Shown here piece after piece: positions 9,155 to 17,970 of a DNA stretch of 64,000 nucleotides. The translations under genes were made by a program, and so were the position numbers. The stretch spans positions 62,001 to 126,000 of the forward strand of contig JAQTTY010000006.1 in assembly GCA_028710525.1 (NCBI GenBank). Direction: 5' to 3'. The notes beneath the pieces are model-generated. The model worked only from the letters and a program-made list of their open reading frames with translations. It had not been told where the DNA came from and ran no database searches. Every line of letters starts with the position of its first letter. The stretch's first letter is position 1. Source of the DNA: Gallionella sp. (GTDB lineage: Bacteria; Pseudomonadota; Gammaproteobacteria; Burkholderiales; Gallionellaceae).

Positions 9155-9820
9155 TTACTCATCTGTCATCCGCCCATCCACCATATGCAACTGGCGTTGC
9201 GCACGCGCGCCCAACGCGGGGTCGTGGGTGACCATGATCAAAGTGACCTTCTGTTCCAACAGTACTTCGAGTAGATCGATGACTTCTTTTCCTGTCGTCT
9301 GATCGAGATTGCCGGTAGGTTCATCGGCTAACAATACAGCGGGATGCATACTGGTTGCGCGGGCGATGGCGACACGCTGGCGCTGCCCACCGGACAGTTG
9401 GTCCGGCCTATGGTCTGCCCTATCTTCCAGACCATAGTTGGCAACCAGATCAGCGACACGTTGCTTGCGTTCGGCGGGAGGCACACCGGCTAGTATCATC
9501 GGCAACTCGATATTCATCGCGGCAGTCAAACGTGGCACCAAGTGGAAGGACTGGAACACGAAACCTATCTTCTCGCTGCGCACTCGGGCCTGCTGTGCAT
9601 CGTCCAGCGCGGTGACATCGCCACCATCCAACTTGTAGATTCCAGAACTCGGCCTATCCAGCAGTCCGATGAGATTGAGTAATGTGGACTTACCCGAGCC
9701 TGACGGCCCCATGATAGAGACATAGTCACCCGCGGCAATATGTAGATCAATATCTTGCAAGGCAGAAACTCGTTGGTCCCCCACCATAAAGCTGCGACAT
9801 ATCTTTTGCAGGTCTATCAT
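9155..9820 (-). CDS. ABC transporter ATPase, MacB/LolD family
   Basis: A 221-residue single ABC domain: Walker [10 protein letters not shown] near residue 40, Q-loop [14 protein letters not shown], signature [14 protein letters not shown], Walker [12 protein letters not shown] and the H-loop MVTHD. This is the LolD/MacB/FtsE-like branch that drives FtsX-type permeases by coupling ATP hydrolysis to periplasmic conformational change. It starts within the last four bases of the adaptor gene and precedes the two permeases. Confidence 0.95.
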   Translation of the reverse strand: MIDLQKICRSFMVGDQRVSALQDIDLHIAAGDYVSIMGPSGSGKSTLLNLIGLLDRPSSGIYKLDGGDVTALDDAQQARVRSEKIGFVFQSFHLVPRLTAAMNIELPMILAGVPPAERKQRVADLVANYGLEDRADHRPDQLSGGQRQRVAIARATSMHPAVLLADEPTGNLDQTTGKEVIDLLEVLLEQKVTLIMVTHDPALGARAQRQLHMVDGRMTDE

Positions 9821-10995
9821 TTTTTAACTGGGCCAACTTGAGGTGTCACCTTCACCCCAGCTTTGATTCCTACTTGATCGGGTGCCAGCACAATCTGCTC
9901 ACCCGCTTTCAATCCGCTACTGACCTCGCTTTGTTCCCAATTGCTCAGACCTAGGGTCACCACGCGCTCTTCCAGCACGCTATCACTGGGTCGATACACC
10001 AACACGCGCTTGCCTTCTAATATCGATTGAGTGGGGACACGCAATACGTTCGCATGGCTAGCATGCACGATCTCTACATCCGCGCTGTAACCCACCAGTA
10101 GATTTTCAGCGGCGGGTGACGCAGCAAAACCGACCTCGACTTCCACGGTACGCGCCTGCTTCTCTAATTCCAGCACATAGGGCGCGACACGTTTGACCTT
10201 GCCTGCGAACGAACGGCCTTTAAGGGCATCCATAGTGATGCGCGCCTCTTGTCCGGCTTTGATGTTGGCCGCATCTACTTCATCTATAGGGGCACTGACA
10301 TACAGACAACTGTCGTCGATCAGGTCGATGGCTGGCGGCGTGGGGATGCCGGGTGGCGAAGGCGTTGCGAACTCCCCTAGCTCGCCGCTGATGTCCGCGA
10401 CCACTCCCGCGAAGGGCGCACGTAACACCATGCGTTCTAATCCAGCCTGTGCAGCCGCGATACGAGACTCACTCTGAACTATCTGACTACGCGCTGCGAC
10501 ACACCCATCTCGCGCAACCTTGGCTGCGGTGACGCTACGGTCGAGTGCCTGATCAGAGATGAAGCCACTCTTCTGCAACTCACGCGAACGCTCAGCTTCC
10601 TGATCAGCGAGTTCCGCCTGCACGCAGGCCTGTTTACTTTGGGTCTGCACCGTACCTAGCTGCGAGTGGGCTAGCACACTCTGTGCCTGCAGGTCTTTGT
10701 TCCAAAGCTCTAGCAAAATCTGATGCACTTCCACACGCTGTCCTTTGTGCACCAGCATCTTAGAAATCTGTCCACCGGCAGGCGGTGCCAGTTTGGCGCG
10801 GCGACAAGCTTTGACTGAACCTGCGCGCGTGTTACTTACCGTGGCCTCGACCAGCCCAAGCTCGACCTTAACCAATTCCACCTGCGGCAGTTGTGGGCGC
10901 GTGAAATACCACAGCCCAGCACCGAGCAGCAGCGCGAACAGCAGATACAAAGCGTATTTGACTAGGGAGGGAATACTTCGTGAAGACGGCGACAT
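9817..10995 (-). CDS. MacA/HlyD-family periplasmic adaptor of the efflux system
   Basis: A 392-residue membrane-fusion protein: one N-terminal membrane anchor (residues ~13-28), a lipoyl/barrel-sandwich half (APPAGGQISKMLVHKGQRV), a long alpha-hairpin (~100-165), the second lipoyl half (VLRAPFAGVVADISGELGEF) and beta-barrel/membrane-proximal domains. Such adaptors bridge an inner-membrane pump and an outer-membrane channel. It is the first gene of the operon (AGGAGAG upstream of the ATG) and overlaps the ATPase gene by ATGA. The system could export an antibiotic, peptide or lipid; nothing in the sequence fixes the substrate. Confidence 0.92.
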   Translation of the reverse strand: MSPSSRSIPSLVKYALYLLFALLLGAGLWYFTRPQLPQVELVKVELGLVEATVSNTRAGSVKACRRAKLAPPAGGQISKMLVHKGQRVEVHQILLELWNKDLQAQSVLAHSQLGTVQTQSKQACVQAELADQEAERSRELQKSGFISDQALDRSVTAAKVARDGCVAARSQIVQSESRIAAAQAGLERMVLRAPFAGVVADISGELGEFATPSPPGIPTPPAIDLIDDSCLYVSAPIDEVDAANIKAGQEARITMDALKGRSFAGKVKRVAPYVLELEKQARTVEVEVGFAASPAAENLLVGYSADVEIVHASHANVLRVPTQSILEGKRVLVYRPSDSVLEERVVTLGLSNWEQSEVSSGLKAGEQIVLAPDQVGIKAGVKVTPQVGPVKK

Positions 10996-11155
10996 TTAGG
11001 ACTCTCCTATCGTACAGCTTAAGCAGTTGACGACAGCAGCGACGCTGCAGCATCAGGGTAATCCTAACATATCGAACTCAGCACAGAACGTGCGGCAAGA
11101 CACACTGCAACGCGGCGCTCTCTTCGCCCTGAAATGCTAAAAATCCGGTAATTTA

Positions 11156-11169
11156 TATACACGAGTATA
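11156..11169. promoter_or_regulatory. Predicted LacI-family operator, distal site of the glucose-type ABC operon
   Basis: TATACACGAGTATA is a near-perfect palindrome around a central CG, 114 bp upstream of a similar site that overlaps the promoter. The same ACnCGnGT core occurs twice beside the lacI gene at 42.5 kb. Two operators this far apart are typical of repression by DNA looping. Confidence 0.6.
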
Positions 11170-11256
11170 TGAACGGCCCAAACAGCTCATCTACCGCCAA
11201 TACTGAGATAGCGAGCGAATAGCCATAAGCGCTACGCTGGTATGAGTCAATTGACG

Positions 11257-11285
11257 TTGACAACTTAATTTTACTCGTGTAAATT
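11257..11285 (+). promoter_or_regulatory. Sigma-70 promoter with overlapping LacI-type operator for the glucose-type ABC operon
   Basis: TTGACA (11257-11262), a 17-base spacer and TAAATT (11280-11285) form a good promoter pointing at the binding-protein gene. The palindrome TTTACTCGTGTAAA (11270-11283) covers the spacer and most of the -10, where a bound repressor would block RNA polymerase. Transcription would start near 11292, giving a leader of about 195 bases before the ATG at 11488. Confidence 0.65.
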
Positions 11286-11487
11286 ATTTCGCAGTGATCG
11301 ATAGACGTAGGGATCACTCAGCAAGAAGTTGCAACGTAAGGCCAGCCGCTAGCCCAGTCATTCAATGTACTGGGCATGGTTAGAACAACGTTGTTCGAAG
11401 TGCAACATGGTTCACATACAAGCGCGTGGGGGCGTTGCTGTAGGGCGACAACCGCATGCGATCTACTATCATCAAGGGAGCGACGCA

Positions 11488-12741
11488 ATGAACACAATTC
11501 GACACAAGACAAAATTGGCTGCAGCGATCACATTGGCACTCGCGACTTTCTCGGCGCAGGCCGCAGAGGTCGAAGTGCTGCATTGGTGGACTTCGGGCGG
11601 CGAAGCAAAATCAGTCGCAGAACTGAAGAAGCTGATGCAAGCCAAAGGTGACACCTGGAAAGATTTCGCGGTCTCCGGTGGTGGTGGTGAGAATGCAATG
11701 ACGGTACTCAAGTCTCGTGTGGTCGCGGGTGATCCGCCGACTGCTGCGCAGATCAAAGGACCTTCCATACAAGAGTGGGGTGCTGAAGGCGTACTGGCCG
11801 ACCTTTCCTCAACTGCCAAGGCGGGCAACTGGGACACCTTGCTGCCCCCCGTAGTGAGCAAGGTGATGAAATACAAAGGTAACTATGTCGCTGTGCCGGT
11901 CAATGTGCATCGCGTGAACTGGATGTGGGTCAACCCTGCCGTGTTCAATAAAGCCGGCGCTAAAGTCCCAACCACTTGGGCTGAGTTTCCCGATGCTGCC
12001 GACAAGCTGCAAAAAGCTGGCTTCATCGCCGTTGCGCATGGTGGCCAACCTTGGCAAGACTTCACTATATTCGAGTCTGTCGTATTAGGCGTGGGTGGCC
12101 CTGAGTTCTACCAAAAGGCCATGGTCGATTTGGATCAGACCGCACTCAAGAGTGCGACTATGACCAAGGCCTTCGATACCTTCCGCACCGTACGCAAATA
12201 TGTGGACAAAGATTTCTCTGGTCGTGATTGGAACCTTGCCACACAGATGGTGATACAGGGCAAGGCCGGCATGCAGTTCATGGGTGACTGGGCCAAAGGC
12301 GAATTCACTGCCGCTGGCAAGAAACCCGGCAAAGACTATCTGTGTGTGGATGTACCCGGTACACAAGGCGACTTCACCTTCAACATCGACAGCTTTGTGA
12401 TGTTCAAGCAATCCTCATCGGATGCCAAGAAGGGCCAAGAAGATCTGGCCAACGCCATCATGAGCCCCAGCTTCCAAGAGACCTTCAACCTGAACAAAGG
12501 CTCTATCCCTGCTCGTTTGGATGTGAAGATGGACAAGTTCGACGACTGCGCCAAGAAGTCGAATGCTGATTTCGTCGCCTCTTCCAAGACCGGCAGCCTG
12601 GTTCCTAGTATCGCGCATCAGATGGCCGTTCCTGCTGCCACGACCGGGGCGATACAGGATGTCGTGACACAGTTCTTCAACTCCAACATGAGCTCCAAGC
12701 AAGCGGTTGAAAAACTCGCTTCTGCTGCCAAGACTCAGTAA
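11488..12741 (+). CDS. Sugar ABC transporter substrate-binding protein, glucose/mannose (CUT1) type
   Basis: A 417-residue periplasmic binding protein with signal peptide (cleavage near AQAAEVEV). The pattern VLHWWTSGGEAKSV, followed by GGGGENAMTVLKSRVVAGDPP and KYKGNYVAVPVNVHRVNWMWVN, is typical of the glucose-binding proteins of gltI/gtsA type in Proteobacteria. It delivers sugar to the GtsBC-like membrane pair encoded next. The frame is open further upstream (11365), but only the ATG at 11488 has a ribosome site (AAGGGAG) and starts the signal peptide. It heads a five-gene operon with LacI-type operators upstream. Confidence 0.92.
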   Translation: MNTIRHKTKLAAAITLALATFSAQAAEVEVLHWWTSGGEAKSVAELKKLMQAKGDTWKDFAVSGGGGENAMTVLKSRVVAGDPPTAAQIKGPSIQEWGAEGVLADLSSTAKAGNWDTLLPPVVSKVMKYKGNYVAVPVNVHRVNWMWVNPAVFNKAGAKVPTTWAEFPDAADKLQKAGFIAVAHGGQPWQDFTIFESVVLGVGGPEFYQKAMVDLDQTALKSATMTKAFDTFRTVRKYVDKDFSGRDWNLATQMVIQGKAGMQFMGDWAKGEFTAAGKKPGKDYLCVDVPGTQGDFTFNIDSFVMFKQSSSDAKKGQEDLANAIMSPSFQETFNLNKGSIPARLDVKMDKFDDCAKKSNADFVASSKTGSLVPSIAHQMAVPAATTGAIQDVVTQFFNSNMSSKQAVEKLASAAKTQ

Positions 12742-12844
12742 CGCGCAACGCATGCGCAACGCATCGCGCATGCCTGTCATCAATACAGCACCGGCACTGA
12801 TCACATATGCGTGATGAGTGTCGGATCACTAAAAACGAGGAGAG

Positions 12845-13777
12845 ATGATGAGTGCCACGCCCTCCACCGCTGCCGTCCCCGGCGTATCGAATAGCGGTAA
12901 GTTTCTGGATAGTGTCGAGCGATTTTTGCCTAAGTTGGTCTTGGCACCGACCTTCGTGGTCACCCTGCTCTTCATCTACGGTTTTATCCTCTGGACAGGT
13001 TATCTGTCCTTTACCCAATCTCGCATGTTGCCTAACTATGACCTGGTCGGCTTCATCCAATATCAGAACCTGTTCGACAACGAACGCTGGTGGGTCGCTT
13101 TAAAGAACCTCGCCATCTTCGGCAGTCTATTCATCGCCGGTTGTCTGGCCATCGGACTGGGTATGGCGATTTTGCTCGATCAAAAGATACGCGGCGAAGG
13201 CTTTATCCGCTCGATCTACCTCTATCCGATGGCACTGTCCTTCGTCGTCACCGGCACCGCTTGGAAATGGATACTCAATCCCGGCCTAGGCTTCGAGAAG
13301 GTCATGCACGACATGGGCTTTGCCGACTTTACTTTCGATTGGCTAACCAACTCGGATATGGCGATCTATACCGTCGTCATCGCCGGTGTGTGGCAATCCT
13401 CAGGCTTCATCATGGCCATGTTCCTCGCCGGTCTGCGCGGCGTGGACGAGTCCATCGTCAAGGCGGCACAAGTAGACGGCGCATCGCTACCCACCATCTA
13501 CTGGCGCATCATCATTCCCAGCCTGCGTCCGGTGTTCTTCTCGGCGGTGATGATACTGTCGCATATCGCCATCAAGAGTTTCGATCTGGTCATGGCGCTG
13601 ACTGGTGGCGGCCCCGGTTTTGCCAGCGACACCCCCGCGACCTTTATGTACACCTTCTCGTTCACGCGCAACCAGATCGGCATGGGTGCAGCCAGCGCCA
13701 TGATGATGCTGATGATCGTGGCGGCAGTGGTTGTACCTTTCCTGTATTCCGAACTAAGGAGCTCACGCCGTGGCTGA
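12845..13777 (+). CDS. Sugar ABC transporter permease, MalF/GtsB-like
   Basis: A 310-residue inner-membrane permease with six hydrophobic helices and the cytoplasmic EAA-loop sequence EDSIVKAAQVDGAS-like (VDESIVKAAQVDGASLPTIY) that docks on the ATPase. The ATG follows GAGGAGAG. It forms the translocation pore with the next gene product, whose GTG start overlaps its last eight bases. Substrate is inferred to be glucose or a related hexose from the binding protein. Confidence 0.93.
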   Translation: MMSATPSTAAVPGVSNSGKFLDSVERFLPKLVLAPTFVVTLLFIYGFILWTGYLSFTQSRMLPNYDLVGFIQYQNLFDNERWWVALKNLAIFGSLFIAGCLAIGLGMAILLDQKIRGEGFIRSIYLYPMALSFVVTGTAWKWILNPGLGFEKVMHDMGFADFTFDWLTNSDMAIYTVVIAGVWQSSGFIMAMFLAGLRGVDESIVKAAQVDGASLPTIYWRIIIPSLRPVFFSAVMILSHIAIKSFDLVMALTGGGPGFASDTPATFMYTFSFTRNQIGMGAASAMMMLMIVAAVVVPFLYSELRSSRRG

Positions 13778-14651
13778 TACCTCCAACACACAGACACAAG
13801 GTGCGTCGCGCTTCGGGCGCTATGTGATCTACACACTGCTCGGCTTGGTCTGTCTCTATTACCTGCTGCCCTTGTTCATCATGGTGTCGACTTCGCTCAA
13901 GACATTAGATGACATCCGCAGCGGCAATCTGATCGCCCTGCCGAATGAAGTGACCTTTGAGCCGTGGAAAGAAGCGTGGGGCAGTGCTTGCATAGGCGTG
14001 CGCTGCGAAGGCATGAGCGTGTACTTCTGGAACTCGTTCCGCTTCGTCGTTCCTGCGGTGCTGATCTCGACACTCGTCGGCGCATTCAACGGTTACGTGC
14101 TGACCATGTGGCGCTTCAAGGGTAGCGACATCTTCTTTTCCGCGCTAATGATAGGGTGCTTCATTCCTTTTCAAGTCGTGCTGTTGCCGATGGCGCGCAC
14201 ACTGGGCGAGTTGGGCATCTCCAACTCCATCGCTGGGCTGATCTTCGTGCACGTGGTCTACGGTGTGGCATTCACCACCCTGTTCTTCCGCAACTACTAC
14301 GTCACCATTCCCGATGAGTTGGTCAAAGCCGCCAAGATAGACGGCGCGGGTTTTCTGCGCATCTTCTGGCGCATCATCCTGCCCATCTCCACGCCCATCA
14401 TCGTGGTGTCCATCATCTGGCAGTTCACTCAGATCTGGAACGACTTCCTGTTCGGCGTGGTGTTCTCCAGCGGCGACCGCCAACCGGTCACTGTCGCGCT
14501 GAACAATCTGGTCAATACCTCAACAGGCGTGATCGGCTACAACGTCGATATGGCCGCAGCCATCATCGCCGCCTTGCCGACCTTATTCGTTTACATCGTC
14601 GCTGGAAAATATTTTGTGCGCGGGCTTACTGCCGGCTCTGTCAAAGGTTAA
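13770..14651 (+). CDS. Sugar ABC transporter permease, MalG/GtsC-like
   Basis: A 293-residue partner permease with about six membrane helices and the EAA motif (IPDELVKAAKIDGAGFLRIF). A GTG start at 13770 is used, with AAGGAG nine bases upstream. The insert with two cysteines after position 70 (GSACIGVRCEG) is as in glucose-type permeases of this family. Overlap with the upstream gene suggests translational coupling and equal subunit amounts. Confidence 0.93.
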   Translation: MADTSNTQTQGASRFGRYVIYTLLGLVCLYYLLPLFIMVSTSLKTLDDIRSGNLIALPNEVTFEPWKEAWGSACIGVRCEGMSVYFWNSFRFVVPAVLISTLVGAFNGYVLTMWRFKGSDIFFSALMIGCFIPFQVVLLPMARTLGELGISNSIAGLIFVHVVYGVAFTTLFFRNYYVTIPDELVKAAKIDGAGFLRIFWRIILPISTPIIVVSIIWQFTQIWNDFLFGVVFSSGDRQPVTVALNNLVNTSTGVIGYNVDMAAAIIAALPTLFVYIVAGKYFVRGLTAGSVKG

Positions 14652-14663
14652 GGAAGGAACATC

Positions 14664-15776
14664 ATGGGCGCTCTATCGATACGCGAAGTACGTAAATCCT
14701 ACGGCACAACCGAGATACTCAAAGGCATCAACATCGAAATTGAGGAAGGCGAATTTCTGATTCTGGTAGGGCCATCCGGCTGTGGAAAATCCACCTTGCT
14801 ATCCATGATCGCTGGGCTGGATAGCATCACCTCCGGCGAGGTGCATATCGGTGGGCGTAAGGTCAACGACCTCAGTCCCAAAGATAGAGACATCGCCATG
14901 GTGTTCCAGTCTTACGCGCTCTACCCAAACATGACGGTCAGGCAGAACATCTCCTTCGGCTTAGAGATACGCAAAGTGCCCAAACCTGAACGAGAAAAAA
15001 TCGTCGCGCAAGTCGCGCAGATTTTGCAGATGGAACAACTGCTGGACCGTAAGCCCTCGCAACTCTCCGGTGGACAACGACAGCGTGTCGCCATGGGCCG
15101 CGCCATCGCCCGCGACCCGACGCTATTCCTGTTCGACGAACCGCTCTCCAACCTCGATGCAAAACTGCGCGTCGAGATGCGCACTGAGATCAAACTGCTG
15201 CATAAGCGTGTCGGCAAGACCATCGTCTACGTGACGCACGATCAAGTCGAAGCGATGACCTTGGGCGACAAGATCGCCGTGATGAAAGCAGGCGAAGTGA
15301 TGCAGTTCGGCACCCCGCAACAGATCTACGACAACCCAGCTAATCTTTTCGTAGCGAGCTTTATGGGCTCGCCCTCGATGAACTTCATCCTCTGTCAGGT
15401 CGTCACACTTAACAACGGTGTGGGCCTACAGATGGAGACCGGCGGCCAGACTCACGTCTTCCCTGTCAATCGCGCATCGGCGGCTTTATCGGCTTATGTG
15501 GGCAAGCAAGTCATCGTCGGCATACGTCCAGAGAAGATCACCCATAAGGTGGACTTCCTCGCGGGTGCGCCGTCTTTCTATGTCGCCGAAGCACAGATCG
15601 AAATCTCCGAACCCACCGGCGCGGATACCTTGCTGATGATTAAGATCAACGACAAGAACATCGTGTGTCGCGTACATCCCGAGTACGCAAAACTGCAAGG
15701 CGAGCGCATGGCATTTATGTTCGATATGTCCAAGACCGTCTACTTCGATCCAGCCACAGAAGCGCGCATCGTTTGA
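14664..15776 (+). CDS. Sugar ABC transporter ATPase, MalK/UgpC family
   Basis: A 370-residue ATPase: Walker A GPSGCGKST, Q-loop FQSYALYPNM, signature [19 protein letters not shown], Walker B LFLFDEPLSNLDAKLR, H-loop YVTHDQVEAMTLG, and a C-terminal OB/TOBE domain (~240-370) typical of CUT1 importers. It energises the two permeases just upstream. The TOBE domain is where transport inhibition by regulators such as enzyme IIA-Glc occurs in enterics; whether that applies here is unknown. Confidence 0.95.
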   Translation: MGALSIREVRKSYGTTEILKGINIEIEEGEFLILVGPSGCGKSTLLSMIAGLDSITSGEVHIGGRKVNDLSPKDRDIAMVFQSYALYPNMTVRQNISFGLEIRKVPKPEREKIVAQVAQILQMEQLLDRKPSQLSGGQRQRVAMGRAIARDPTLFLFDEPLSNLDAKLRVEMRTEIKLLHKRVGKTIVYVTHDQVEAMTLGDKIAVMKAGEVMQFGTPQQIYDNPANLFVASFMGSPSMNFILCQVVTLNNGVGLQMETGGQTHVFPVNRASAALSAYVGKQVIVGIRPEKITHKVDFLAGAPSFYVAEAQIEISEPTGADTLLMIKINDKNIVCRVHPEYAKLQGERMAFMFDMSKTVYFDPATEARIV

Positions 15777-15783
15777 TAGAGAC

Positions 15784-16818
15784 ATGAGCGCCCAACTTCG
15801 TGTCGCCTTGTTGGGCTATGGCTATGCGGGCAAGACGATACATGCGCCTCTTATCGCCAGCACACCGGACTTGGACTTAGTCGCCATCTGCTCTAGCGAT
15901 GCAGCTAAAGTTATTGCCGACCTACCGGAAGTAAAAGTCTGCGCAACACTGCAAGAATTGCTGCACTCAACTGAGGTAGATGTCGTCGTCATCGCAACGC
16001 CCAACGACACGCATTTCGAACTTGCGAGGCAGGCCCTGTTGGCGGGCAAACATGTAGTGGTCGATAAACCTTTCACGCTCACCGCAACGCAAGCCTACGA
16101 ACTCAAAGCCTTGGCTGAACACAAACAACGCGTATTGTCGGTATTCCACAACCGCCGTTGGGATGCAGATTTCTTAACGCTGCGCGCCGTCATCGCATCC
16201 GGCCAATTGGGTAAGCTGCAAAGTTTAGTCTCACGCTTCGACCGCTACCGACCCGAAGTAAGAGCACGTTGGCGCGAACAACAAGGCGCTGGTGGCGGCT
16301 TATGGTACGACCTAGGCCCGCATCTACTCGACCAAGCCGTACAACTATTCGGCCGCCCCATCGCGCTACAGGCAAAGTTCGAGATGCAGCGCGAAGAGGC
16401 GCAAGCCATCGATTATTTTCAGGTGACGCTGCGCTATCAAGATATGCAAGTCACCTTACATGCGAGCATGTTGGTCAAAGAAGAAACACCCAGATTCGTA
16501 CTCACCGGCACGGCCGGCAGCTATACCAAATATGGCTTGGATACACAGGAAGAAAGTTTGAAGCGCGGCGAAGTGCCAGGTGCGAATGACTGGGGCCGCG
16601 ACCCGCGTGACGGTGAATTGAACCTCAACCTCCCACACCAAAATACAATCTTCCCCAACCAGCGCGGCGACTATCGCTGCTTCTATAAAGCCTTTCGCGA
16701 TGCGGTCTTATCGAATGGAGAAAATCCTGTGGCAGTGGATGATGCTGTGTTCACCATGGAGTTAATTGAGCTTGCGATAGTAAGTTCAAAGACGCGGAGC
16801 GAGATGCTAGTAGCCTAA
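15784..16818 (+). CDS. Gfo/Idh/MocA-family NAD(P)-dependent oxidoreductase
   Basis: A 344-residue protein with an N-terminal Rossmann fold (LLGYGYAGKTIHAPLIAS) and the family's EKP-like motif, here DKPFTLT (around residue 98), followed by the substrate domain with LWYDLGPHLLDQA. Members oxidise or reduce sugars, inositols or sugar acids. It resembles the YdgJ/YhhX subgroup. Position as the last gene, seven bases after the ATPase, suggests it processes the imported sugar or a derivative. The exact reaction is not deducible. Confidence 0.88.
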   Translation: MSAQLRVALLGYGYAGKTIHAPLIASTPDLDLVAICSSDAAKVIADLPEVKVCATLQELLHSTEVDVVVIATPNDTHFELARQALLAGKHVVVDKPFTLTATQAYELKALAEHKQRVLSVFHNRRWDADFLTLRAVIASGQLGKLQSLVSRFDRYRPEVRARWREQQGAGGGLWYDLGPHLLDQAVQLFGRPIALQAKFEMQREEAQAIDYFQVTLRYQDMQVTLHASMLVKEETPRFVLTGTAGSYTKYGLDTQEESLKRGEVPGANDWGRDPRDGELNLNLPHQNTIFPNQRGDYRCFYKAFRDAVLSNGENPVAVDDAVFTMELIELAIVSSKTRSEMLVA

Positions 16819-17079
16819 GGAACAGTAAGCTCGGTGGTAGGCAACTTACTGCTCGAAAAAAGCTCGTCAGCTGAGTCGGCTGCTCGGCCACAACGGTCAC
16901 TGGGCCACTGGCAAGACTCAGTCAGCAATGCGCCGATCACCTGCCGTTCGGCAGAAAATCACTTTAAGGTTAGACTGAAGCACATCCATCGTTCTGCGAC
17001 AAGCCGACCAAGACATGTATCAAGCCAAACATGCTTTATGATGAGGTTTAATGTTGAGTAATTTAACAAGGGGGAATTC

Positions 17080-17970
17080 ATGATGGCACGATTTGGTTTG
17101 AATCATTGCTCCCTGTGGGGCGTGCTGACGTTGCTCTTGCTGATCGTGTTTAGCCCTGCACGTGCTGATACACAACTTATGCGACTGGGGCTGTCTGCGG
17201 TCATGATTGGTGAGCAGCAGGAAATGATTCAACGCTGGCGACGTTATTTGGAAGCGCATTTACACCGCCCCGTCGAGTTTGTGCAAAGACGCACTTATCA
17301 GGAAACGATGGAACTGTTCCGCGATGAAAATATTGATGCGGGCTGGATTTGTGGTGGGCCGCATGTTGCCTATCCCGCGTTGCAACGTATCTTGGCCGTG
17401 GGTGTCTGGAAGGGTTCGCCACACTATCAGTCTTACTTGATCGTTCCCGCAGGCGACACCACAACGCGCTCGATCGCTGATTTACGCGGAAAAGTCTTTG
17501 GATATTCTGATCCCCAATCCAATTCTGGTCACAACGTGCCCATCGCTGAACTGCTTCGTTTGGGTGAAAATCCTGAGCGCTTCTTTGGCAAAACCCTCTA
17601 TACCTATTCGCATCGCAAGCTGGTCGAAGGGGTGGCGGCAGGCTTGTTCAACGGCGCGCGGGTGGACGGCTATATTTACGAAGAAATGCGGCGTTATTTC
17701 CCCGCGCTGGTCGCACAAACCCGATTAGTGAACAAATCCGAGGATTTTGGTTTTCCGCCCATCGTTGCCCGTAGTCATCTCCCTAAAGCCGATTATGTCG
17801 CGTTACAAACCACCCTTTTGAATATGCAGAATGACGAGGAGGGGCGCGCCTTGCTGGAATTGATGGGATTGGATGGCTTTATCAAAGGCGACGAACATTT
17901 GTTTGATGGAATCGCCGCCTTGCTCAACGATATCAAGAAGGCTGGATTACAGCATGCTCGAAAGAACTAG
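17080..17970 (+). CDS. PhnD-like periplasmic binding protein, partner of a GGDEF-EAL sensor
   Basis: A 296-residue protein with a signal peptide (cleavage after SPARA) and the PhnD/phosphate-phosphonate binding fold: RLGLSAVMIGEQQEMIQRWRRYLE, then DAGWICGGPHVAYPAL and SIADLRGKVFGYSDPQSNSG. No ABC permease or ATPase lies near. Its 3' end overlaps the start of a membrane GGDEF-EAL gene by 17 bases, so the likely role is ligand sensing for that receptor rather than import, as in the NspS-MbaA pair of Vibrio. Tandem ATGs follow AAGGGGGAA. Ligand unknown. Confidence 0.82.
   Translation: MMARFGLNHCSLWGVLTLLLLIVFSPARADTQLMRLGLSAVMIGEQQEMIQRWRRYLEAHLHRPVEFVQRRTYQETMELFRDENIDAGWICGGPHVAYPALQRILAVGVWKGSPHYQSYLIVPAGDTTTRSIADLRGKVFGYSDPQSNSGHNVPIAELLRLGENPERFFGKTLYTYSHRKLVEGVAAGLFNGARVDGYIYEEMRRYFPALVAQTRLVNKSEDFGFPPIVARSHLPKADYVALQTTLLNMQNDEEGRALLELMGLDGFIKGDEHLFDGIAALLNDIKKAGLQHARKN

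Noticed and set aside
16834..17061. 75-codon open frame upstream of the PhnD-like gene
   Set aside because: No ribosome site or recognisable sequence; the region looks intergenic, with a short inverted repeat (CAGTAAG/CTTACTG) lacking a T-tract.
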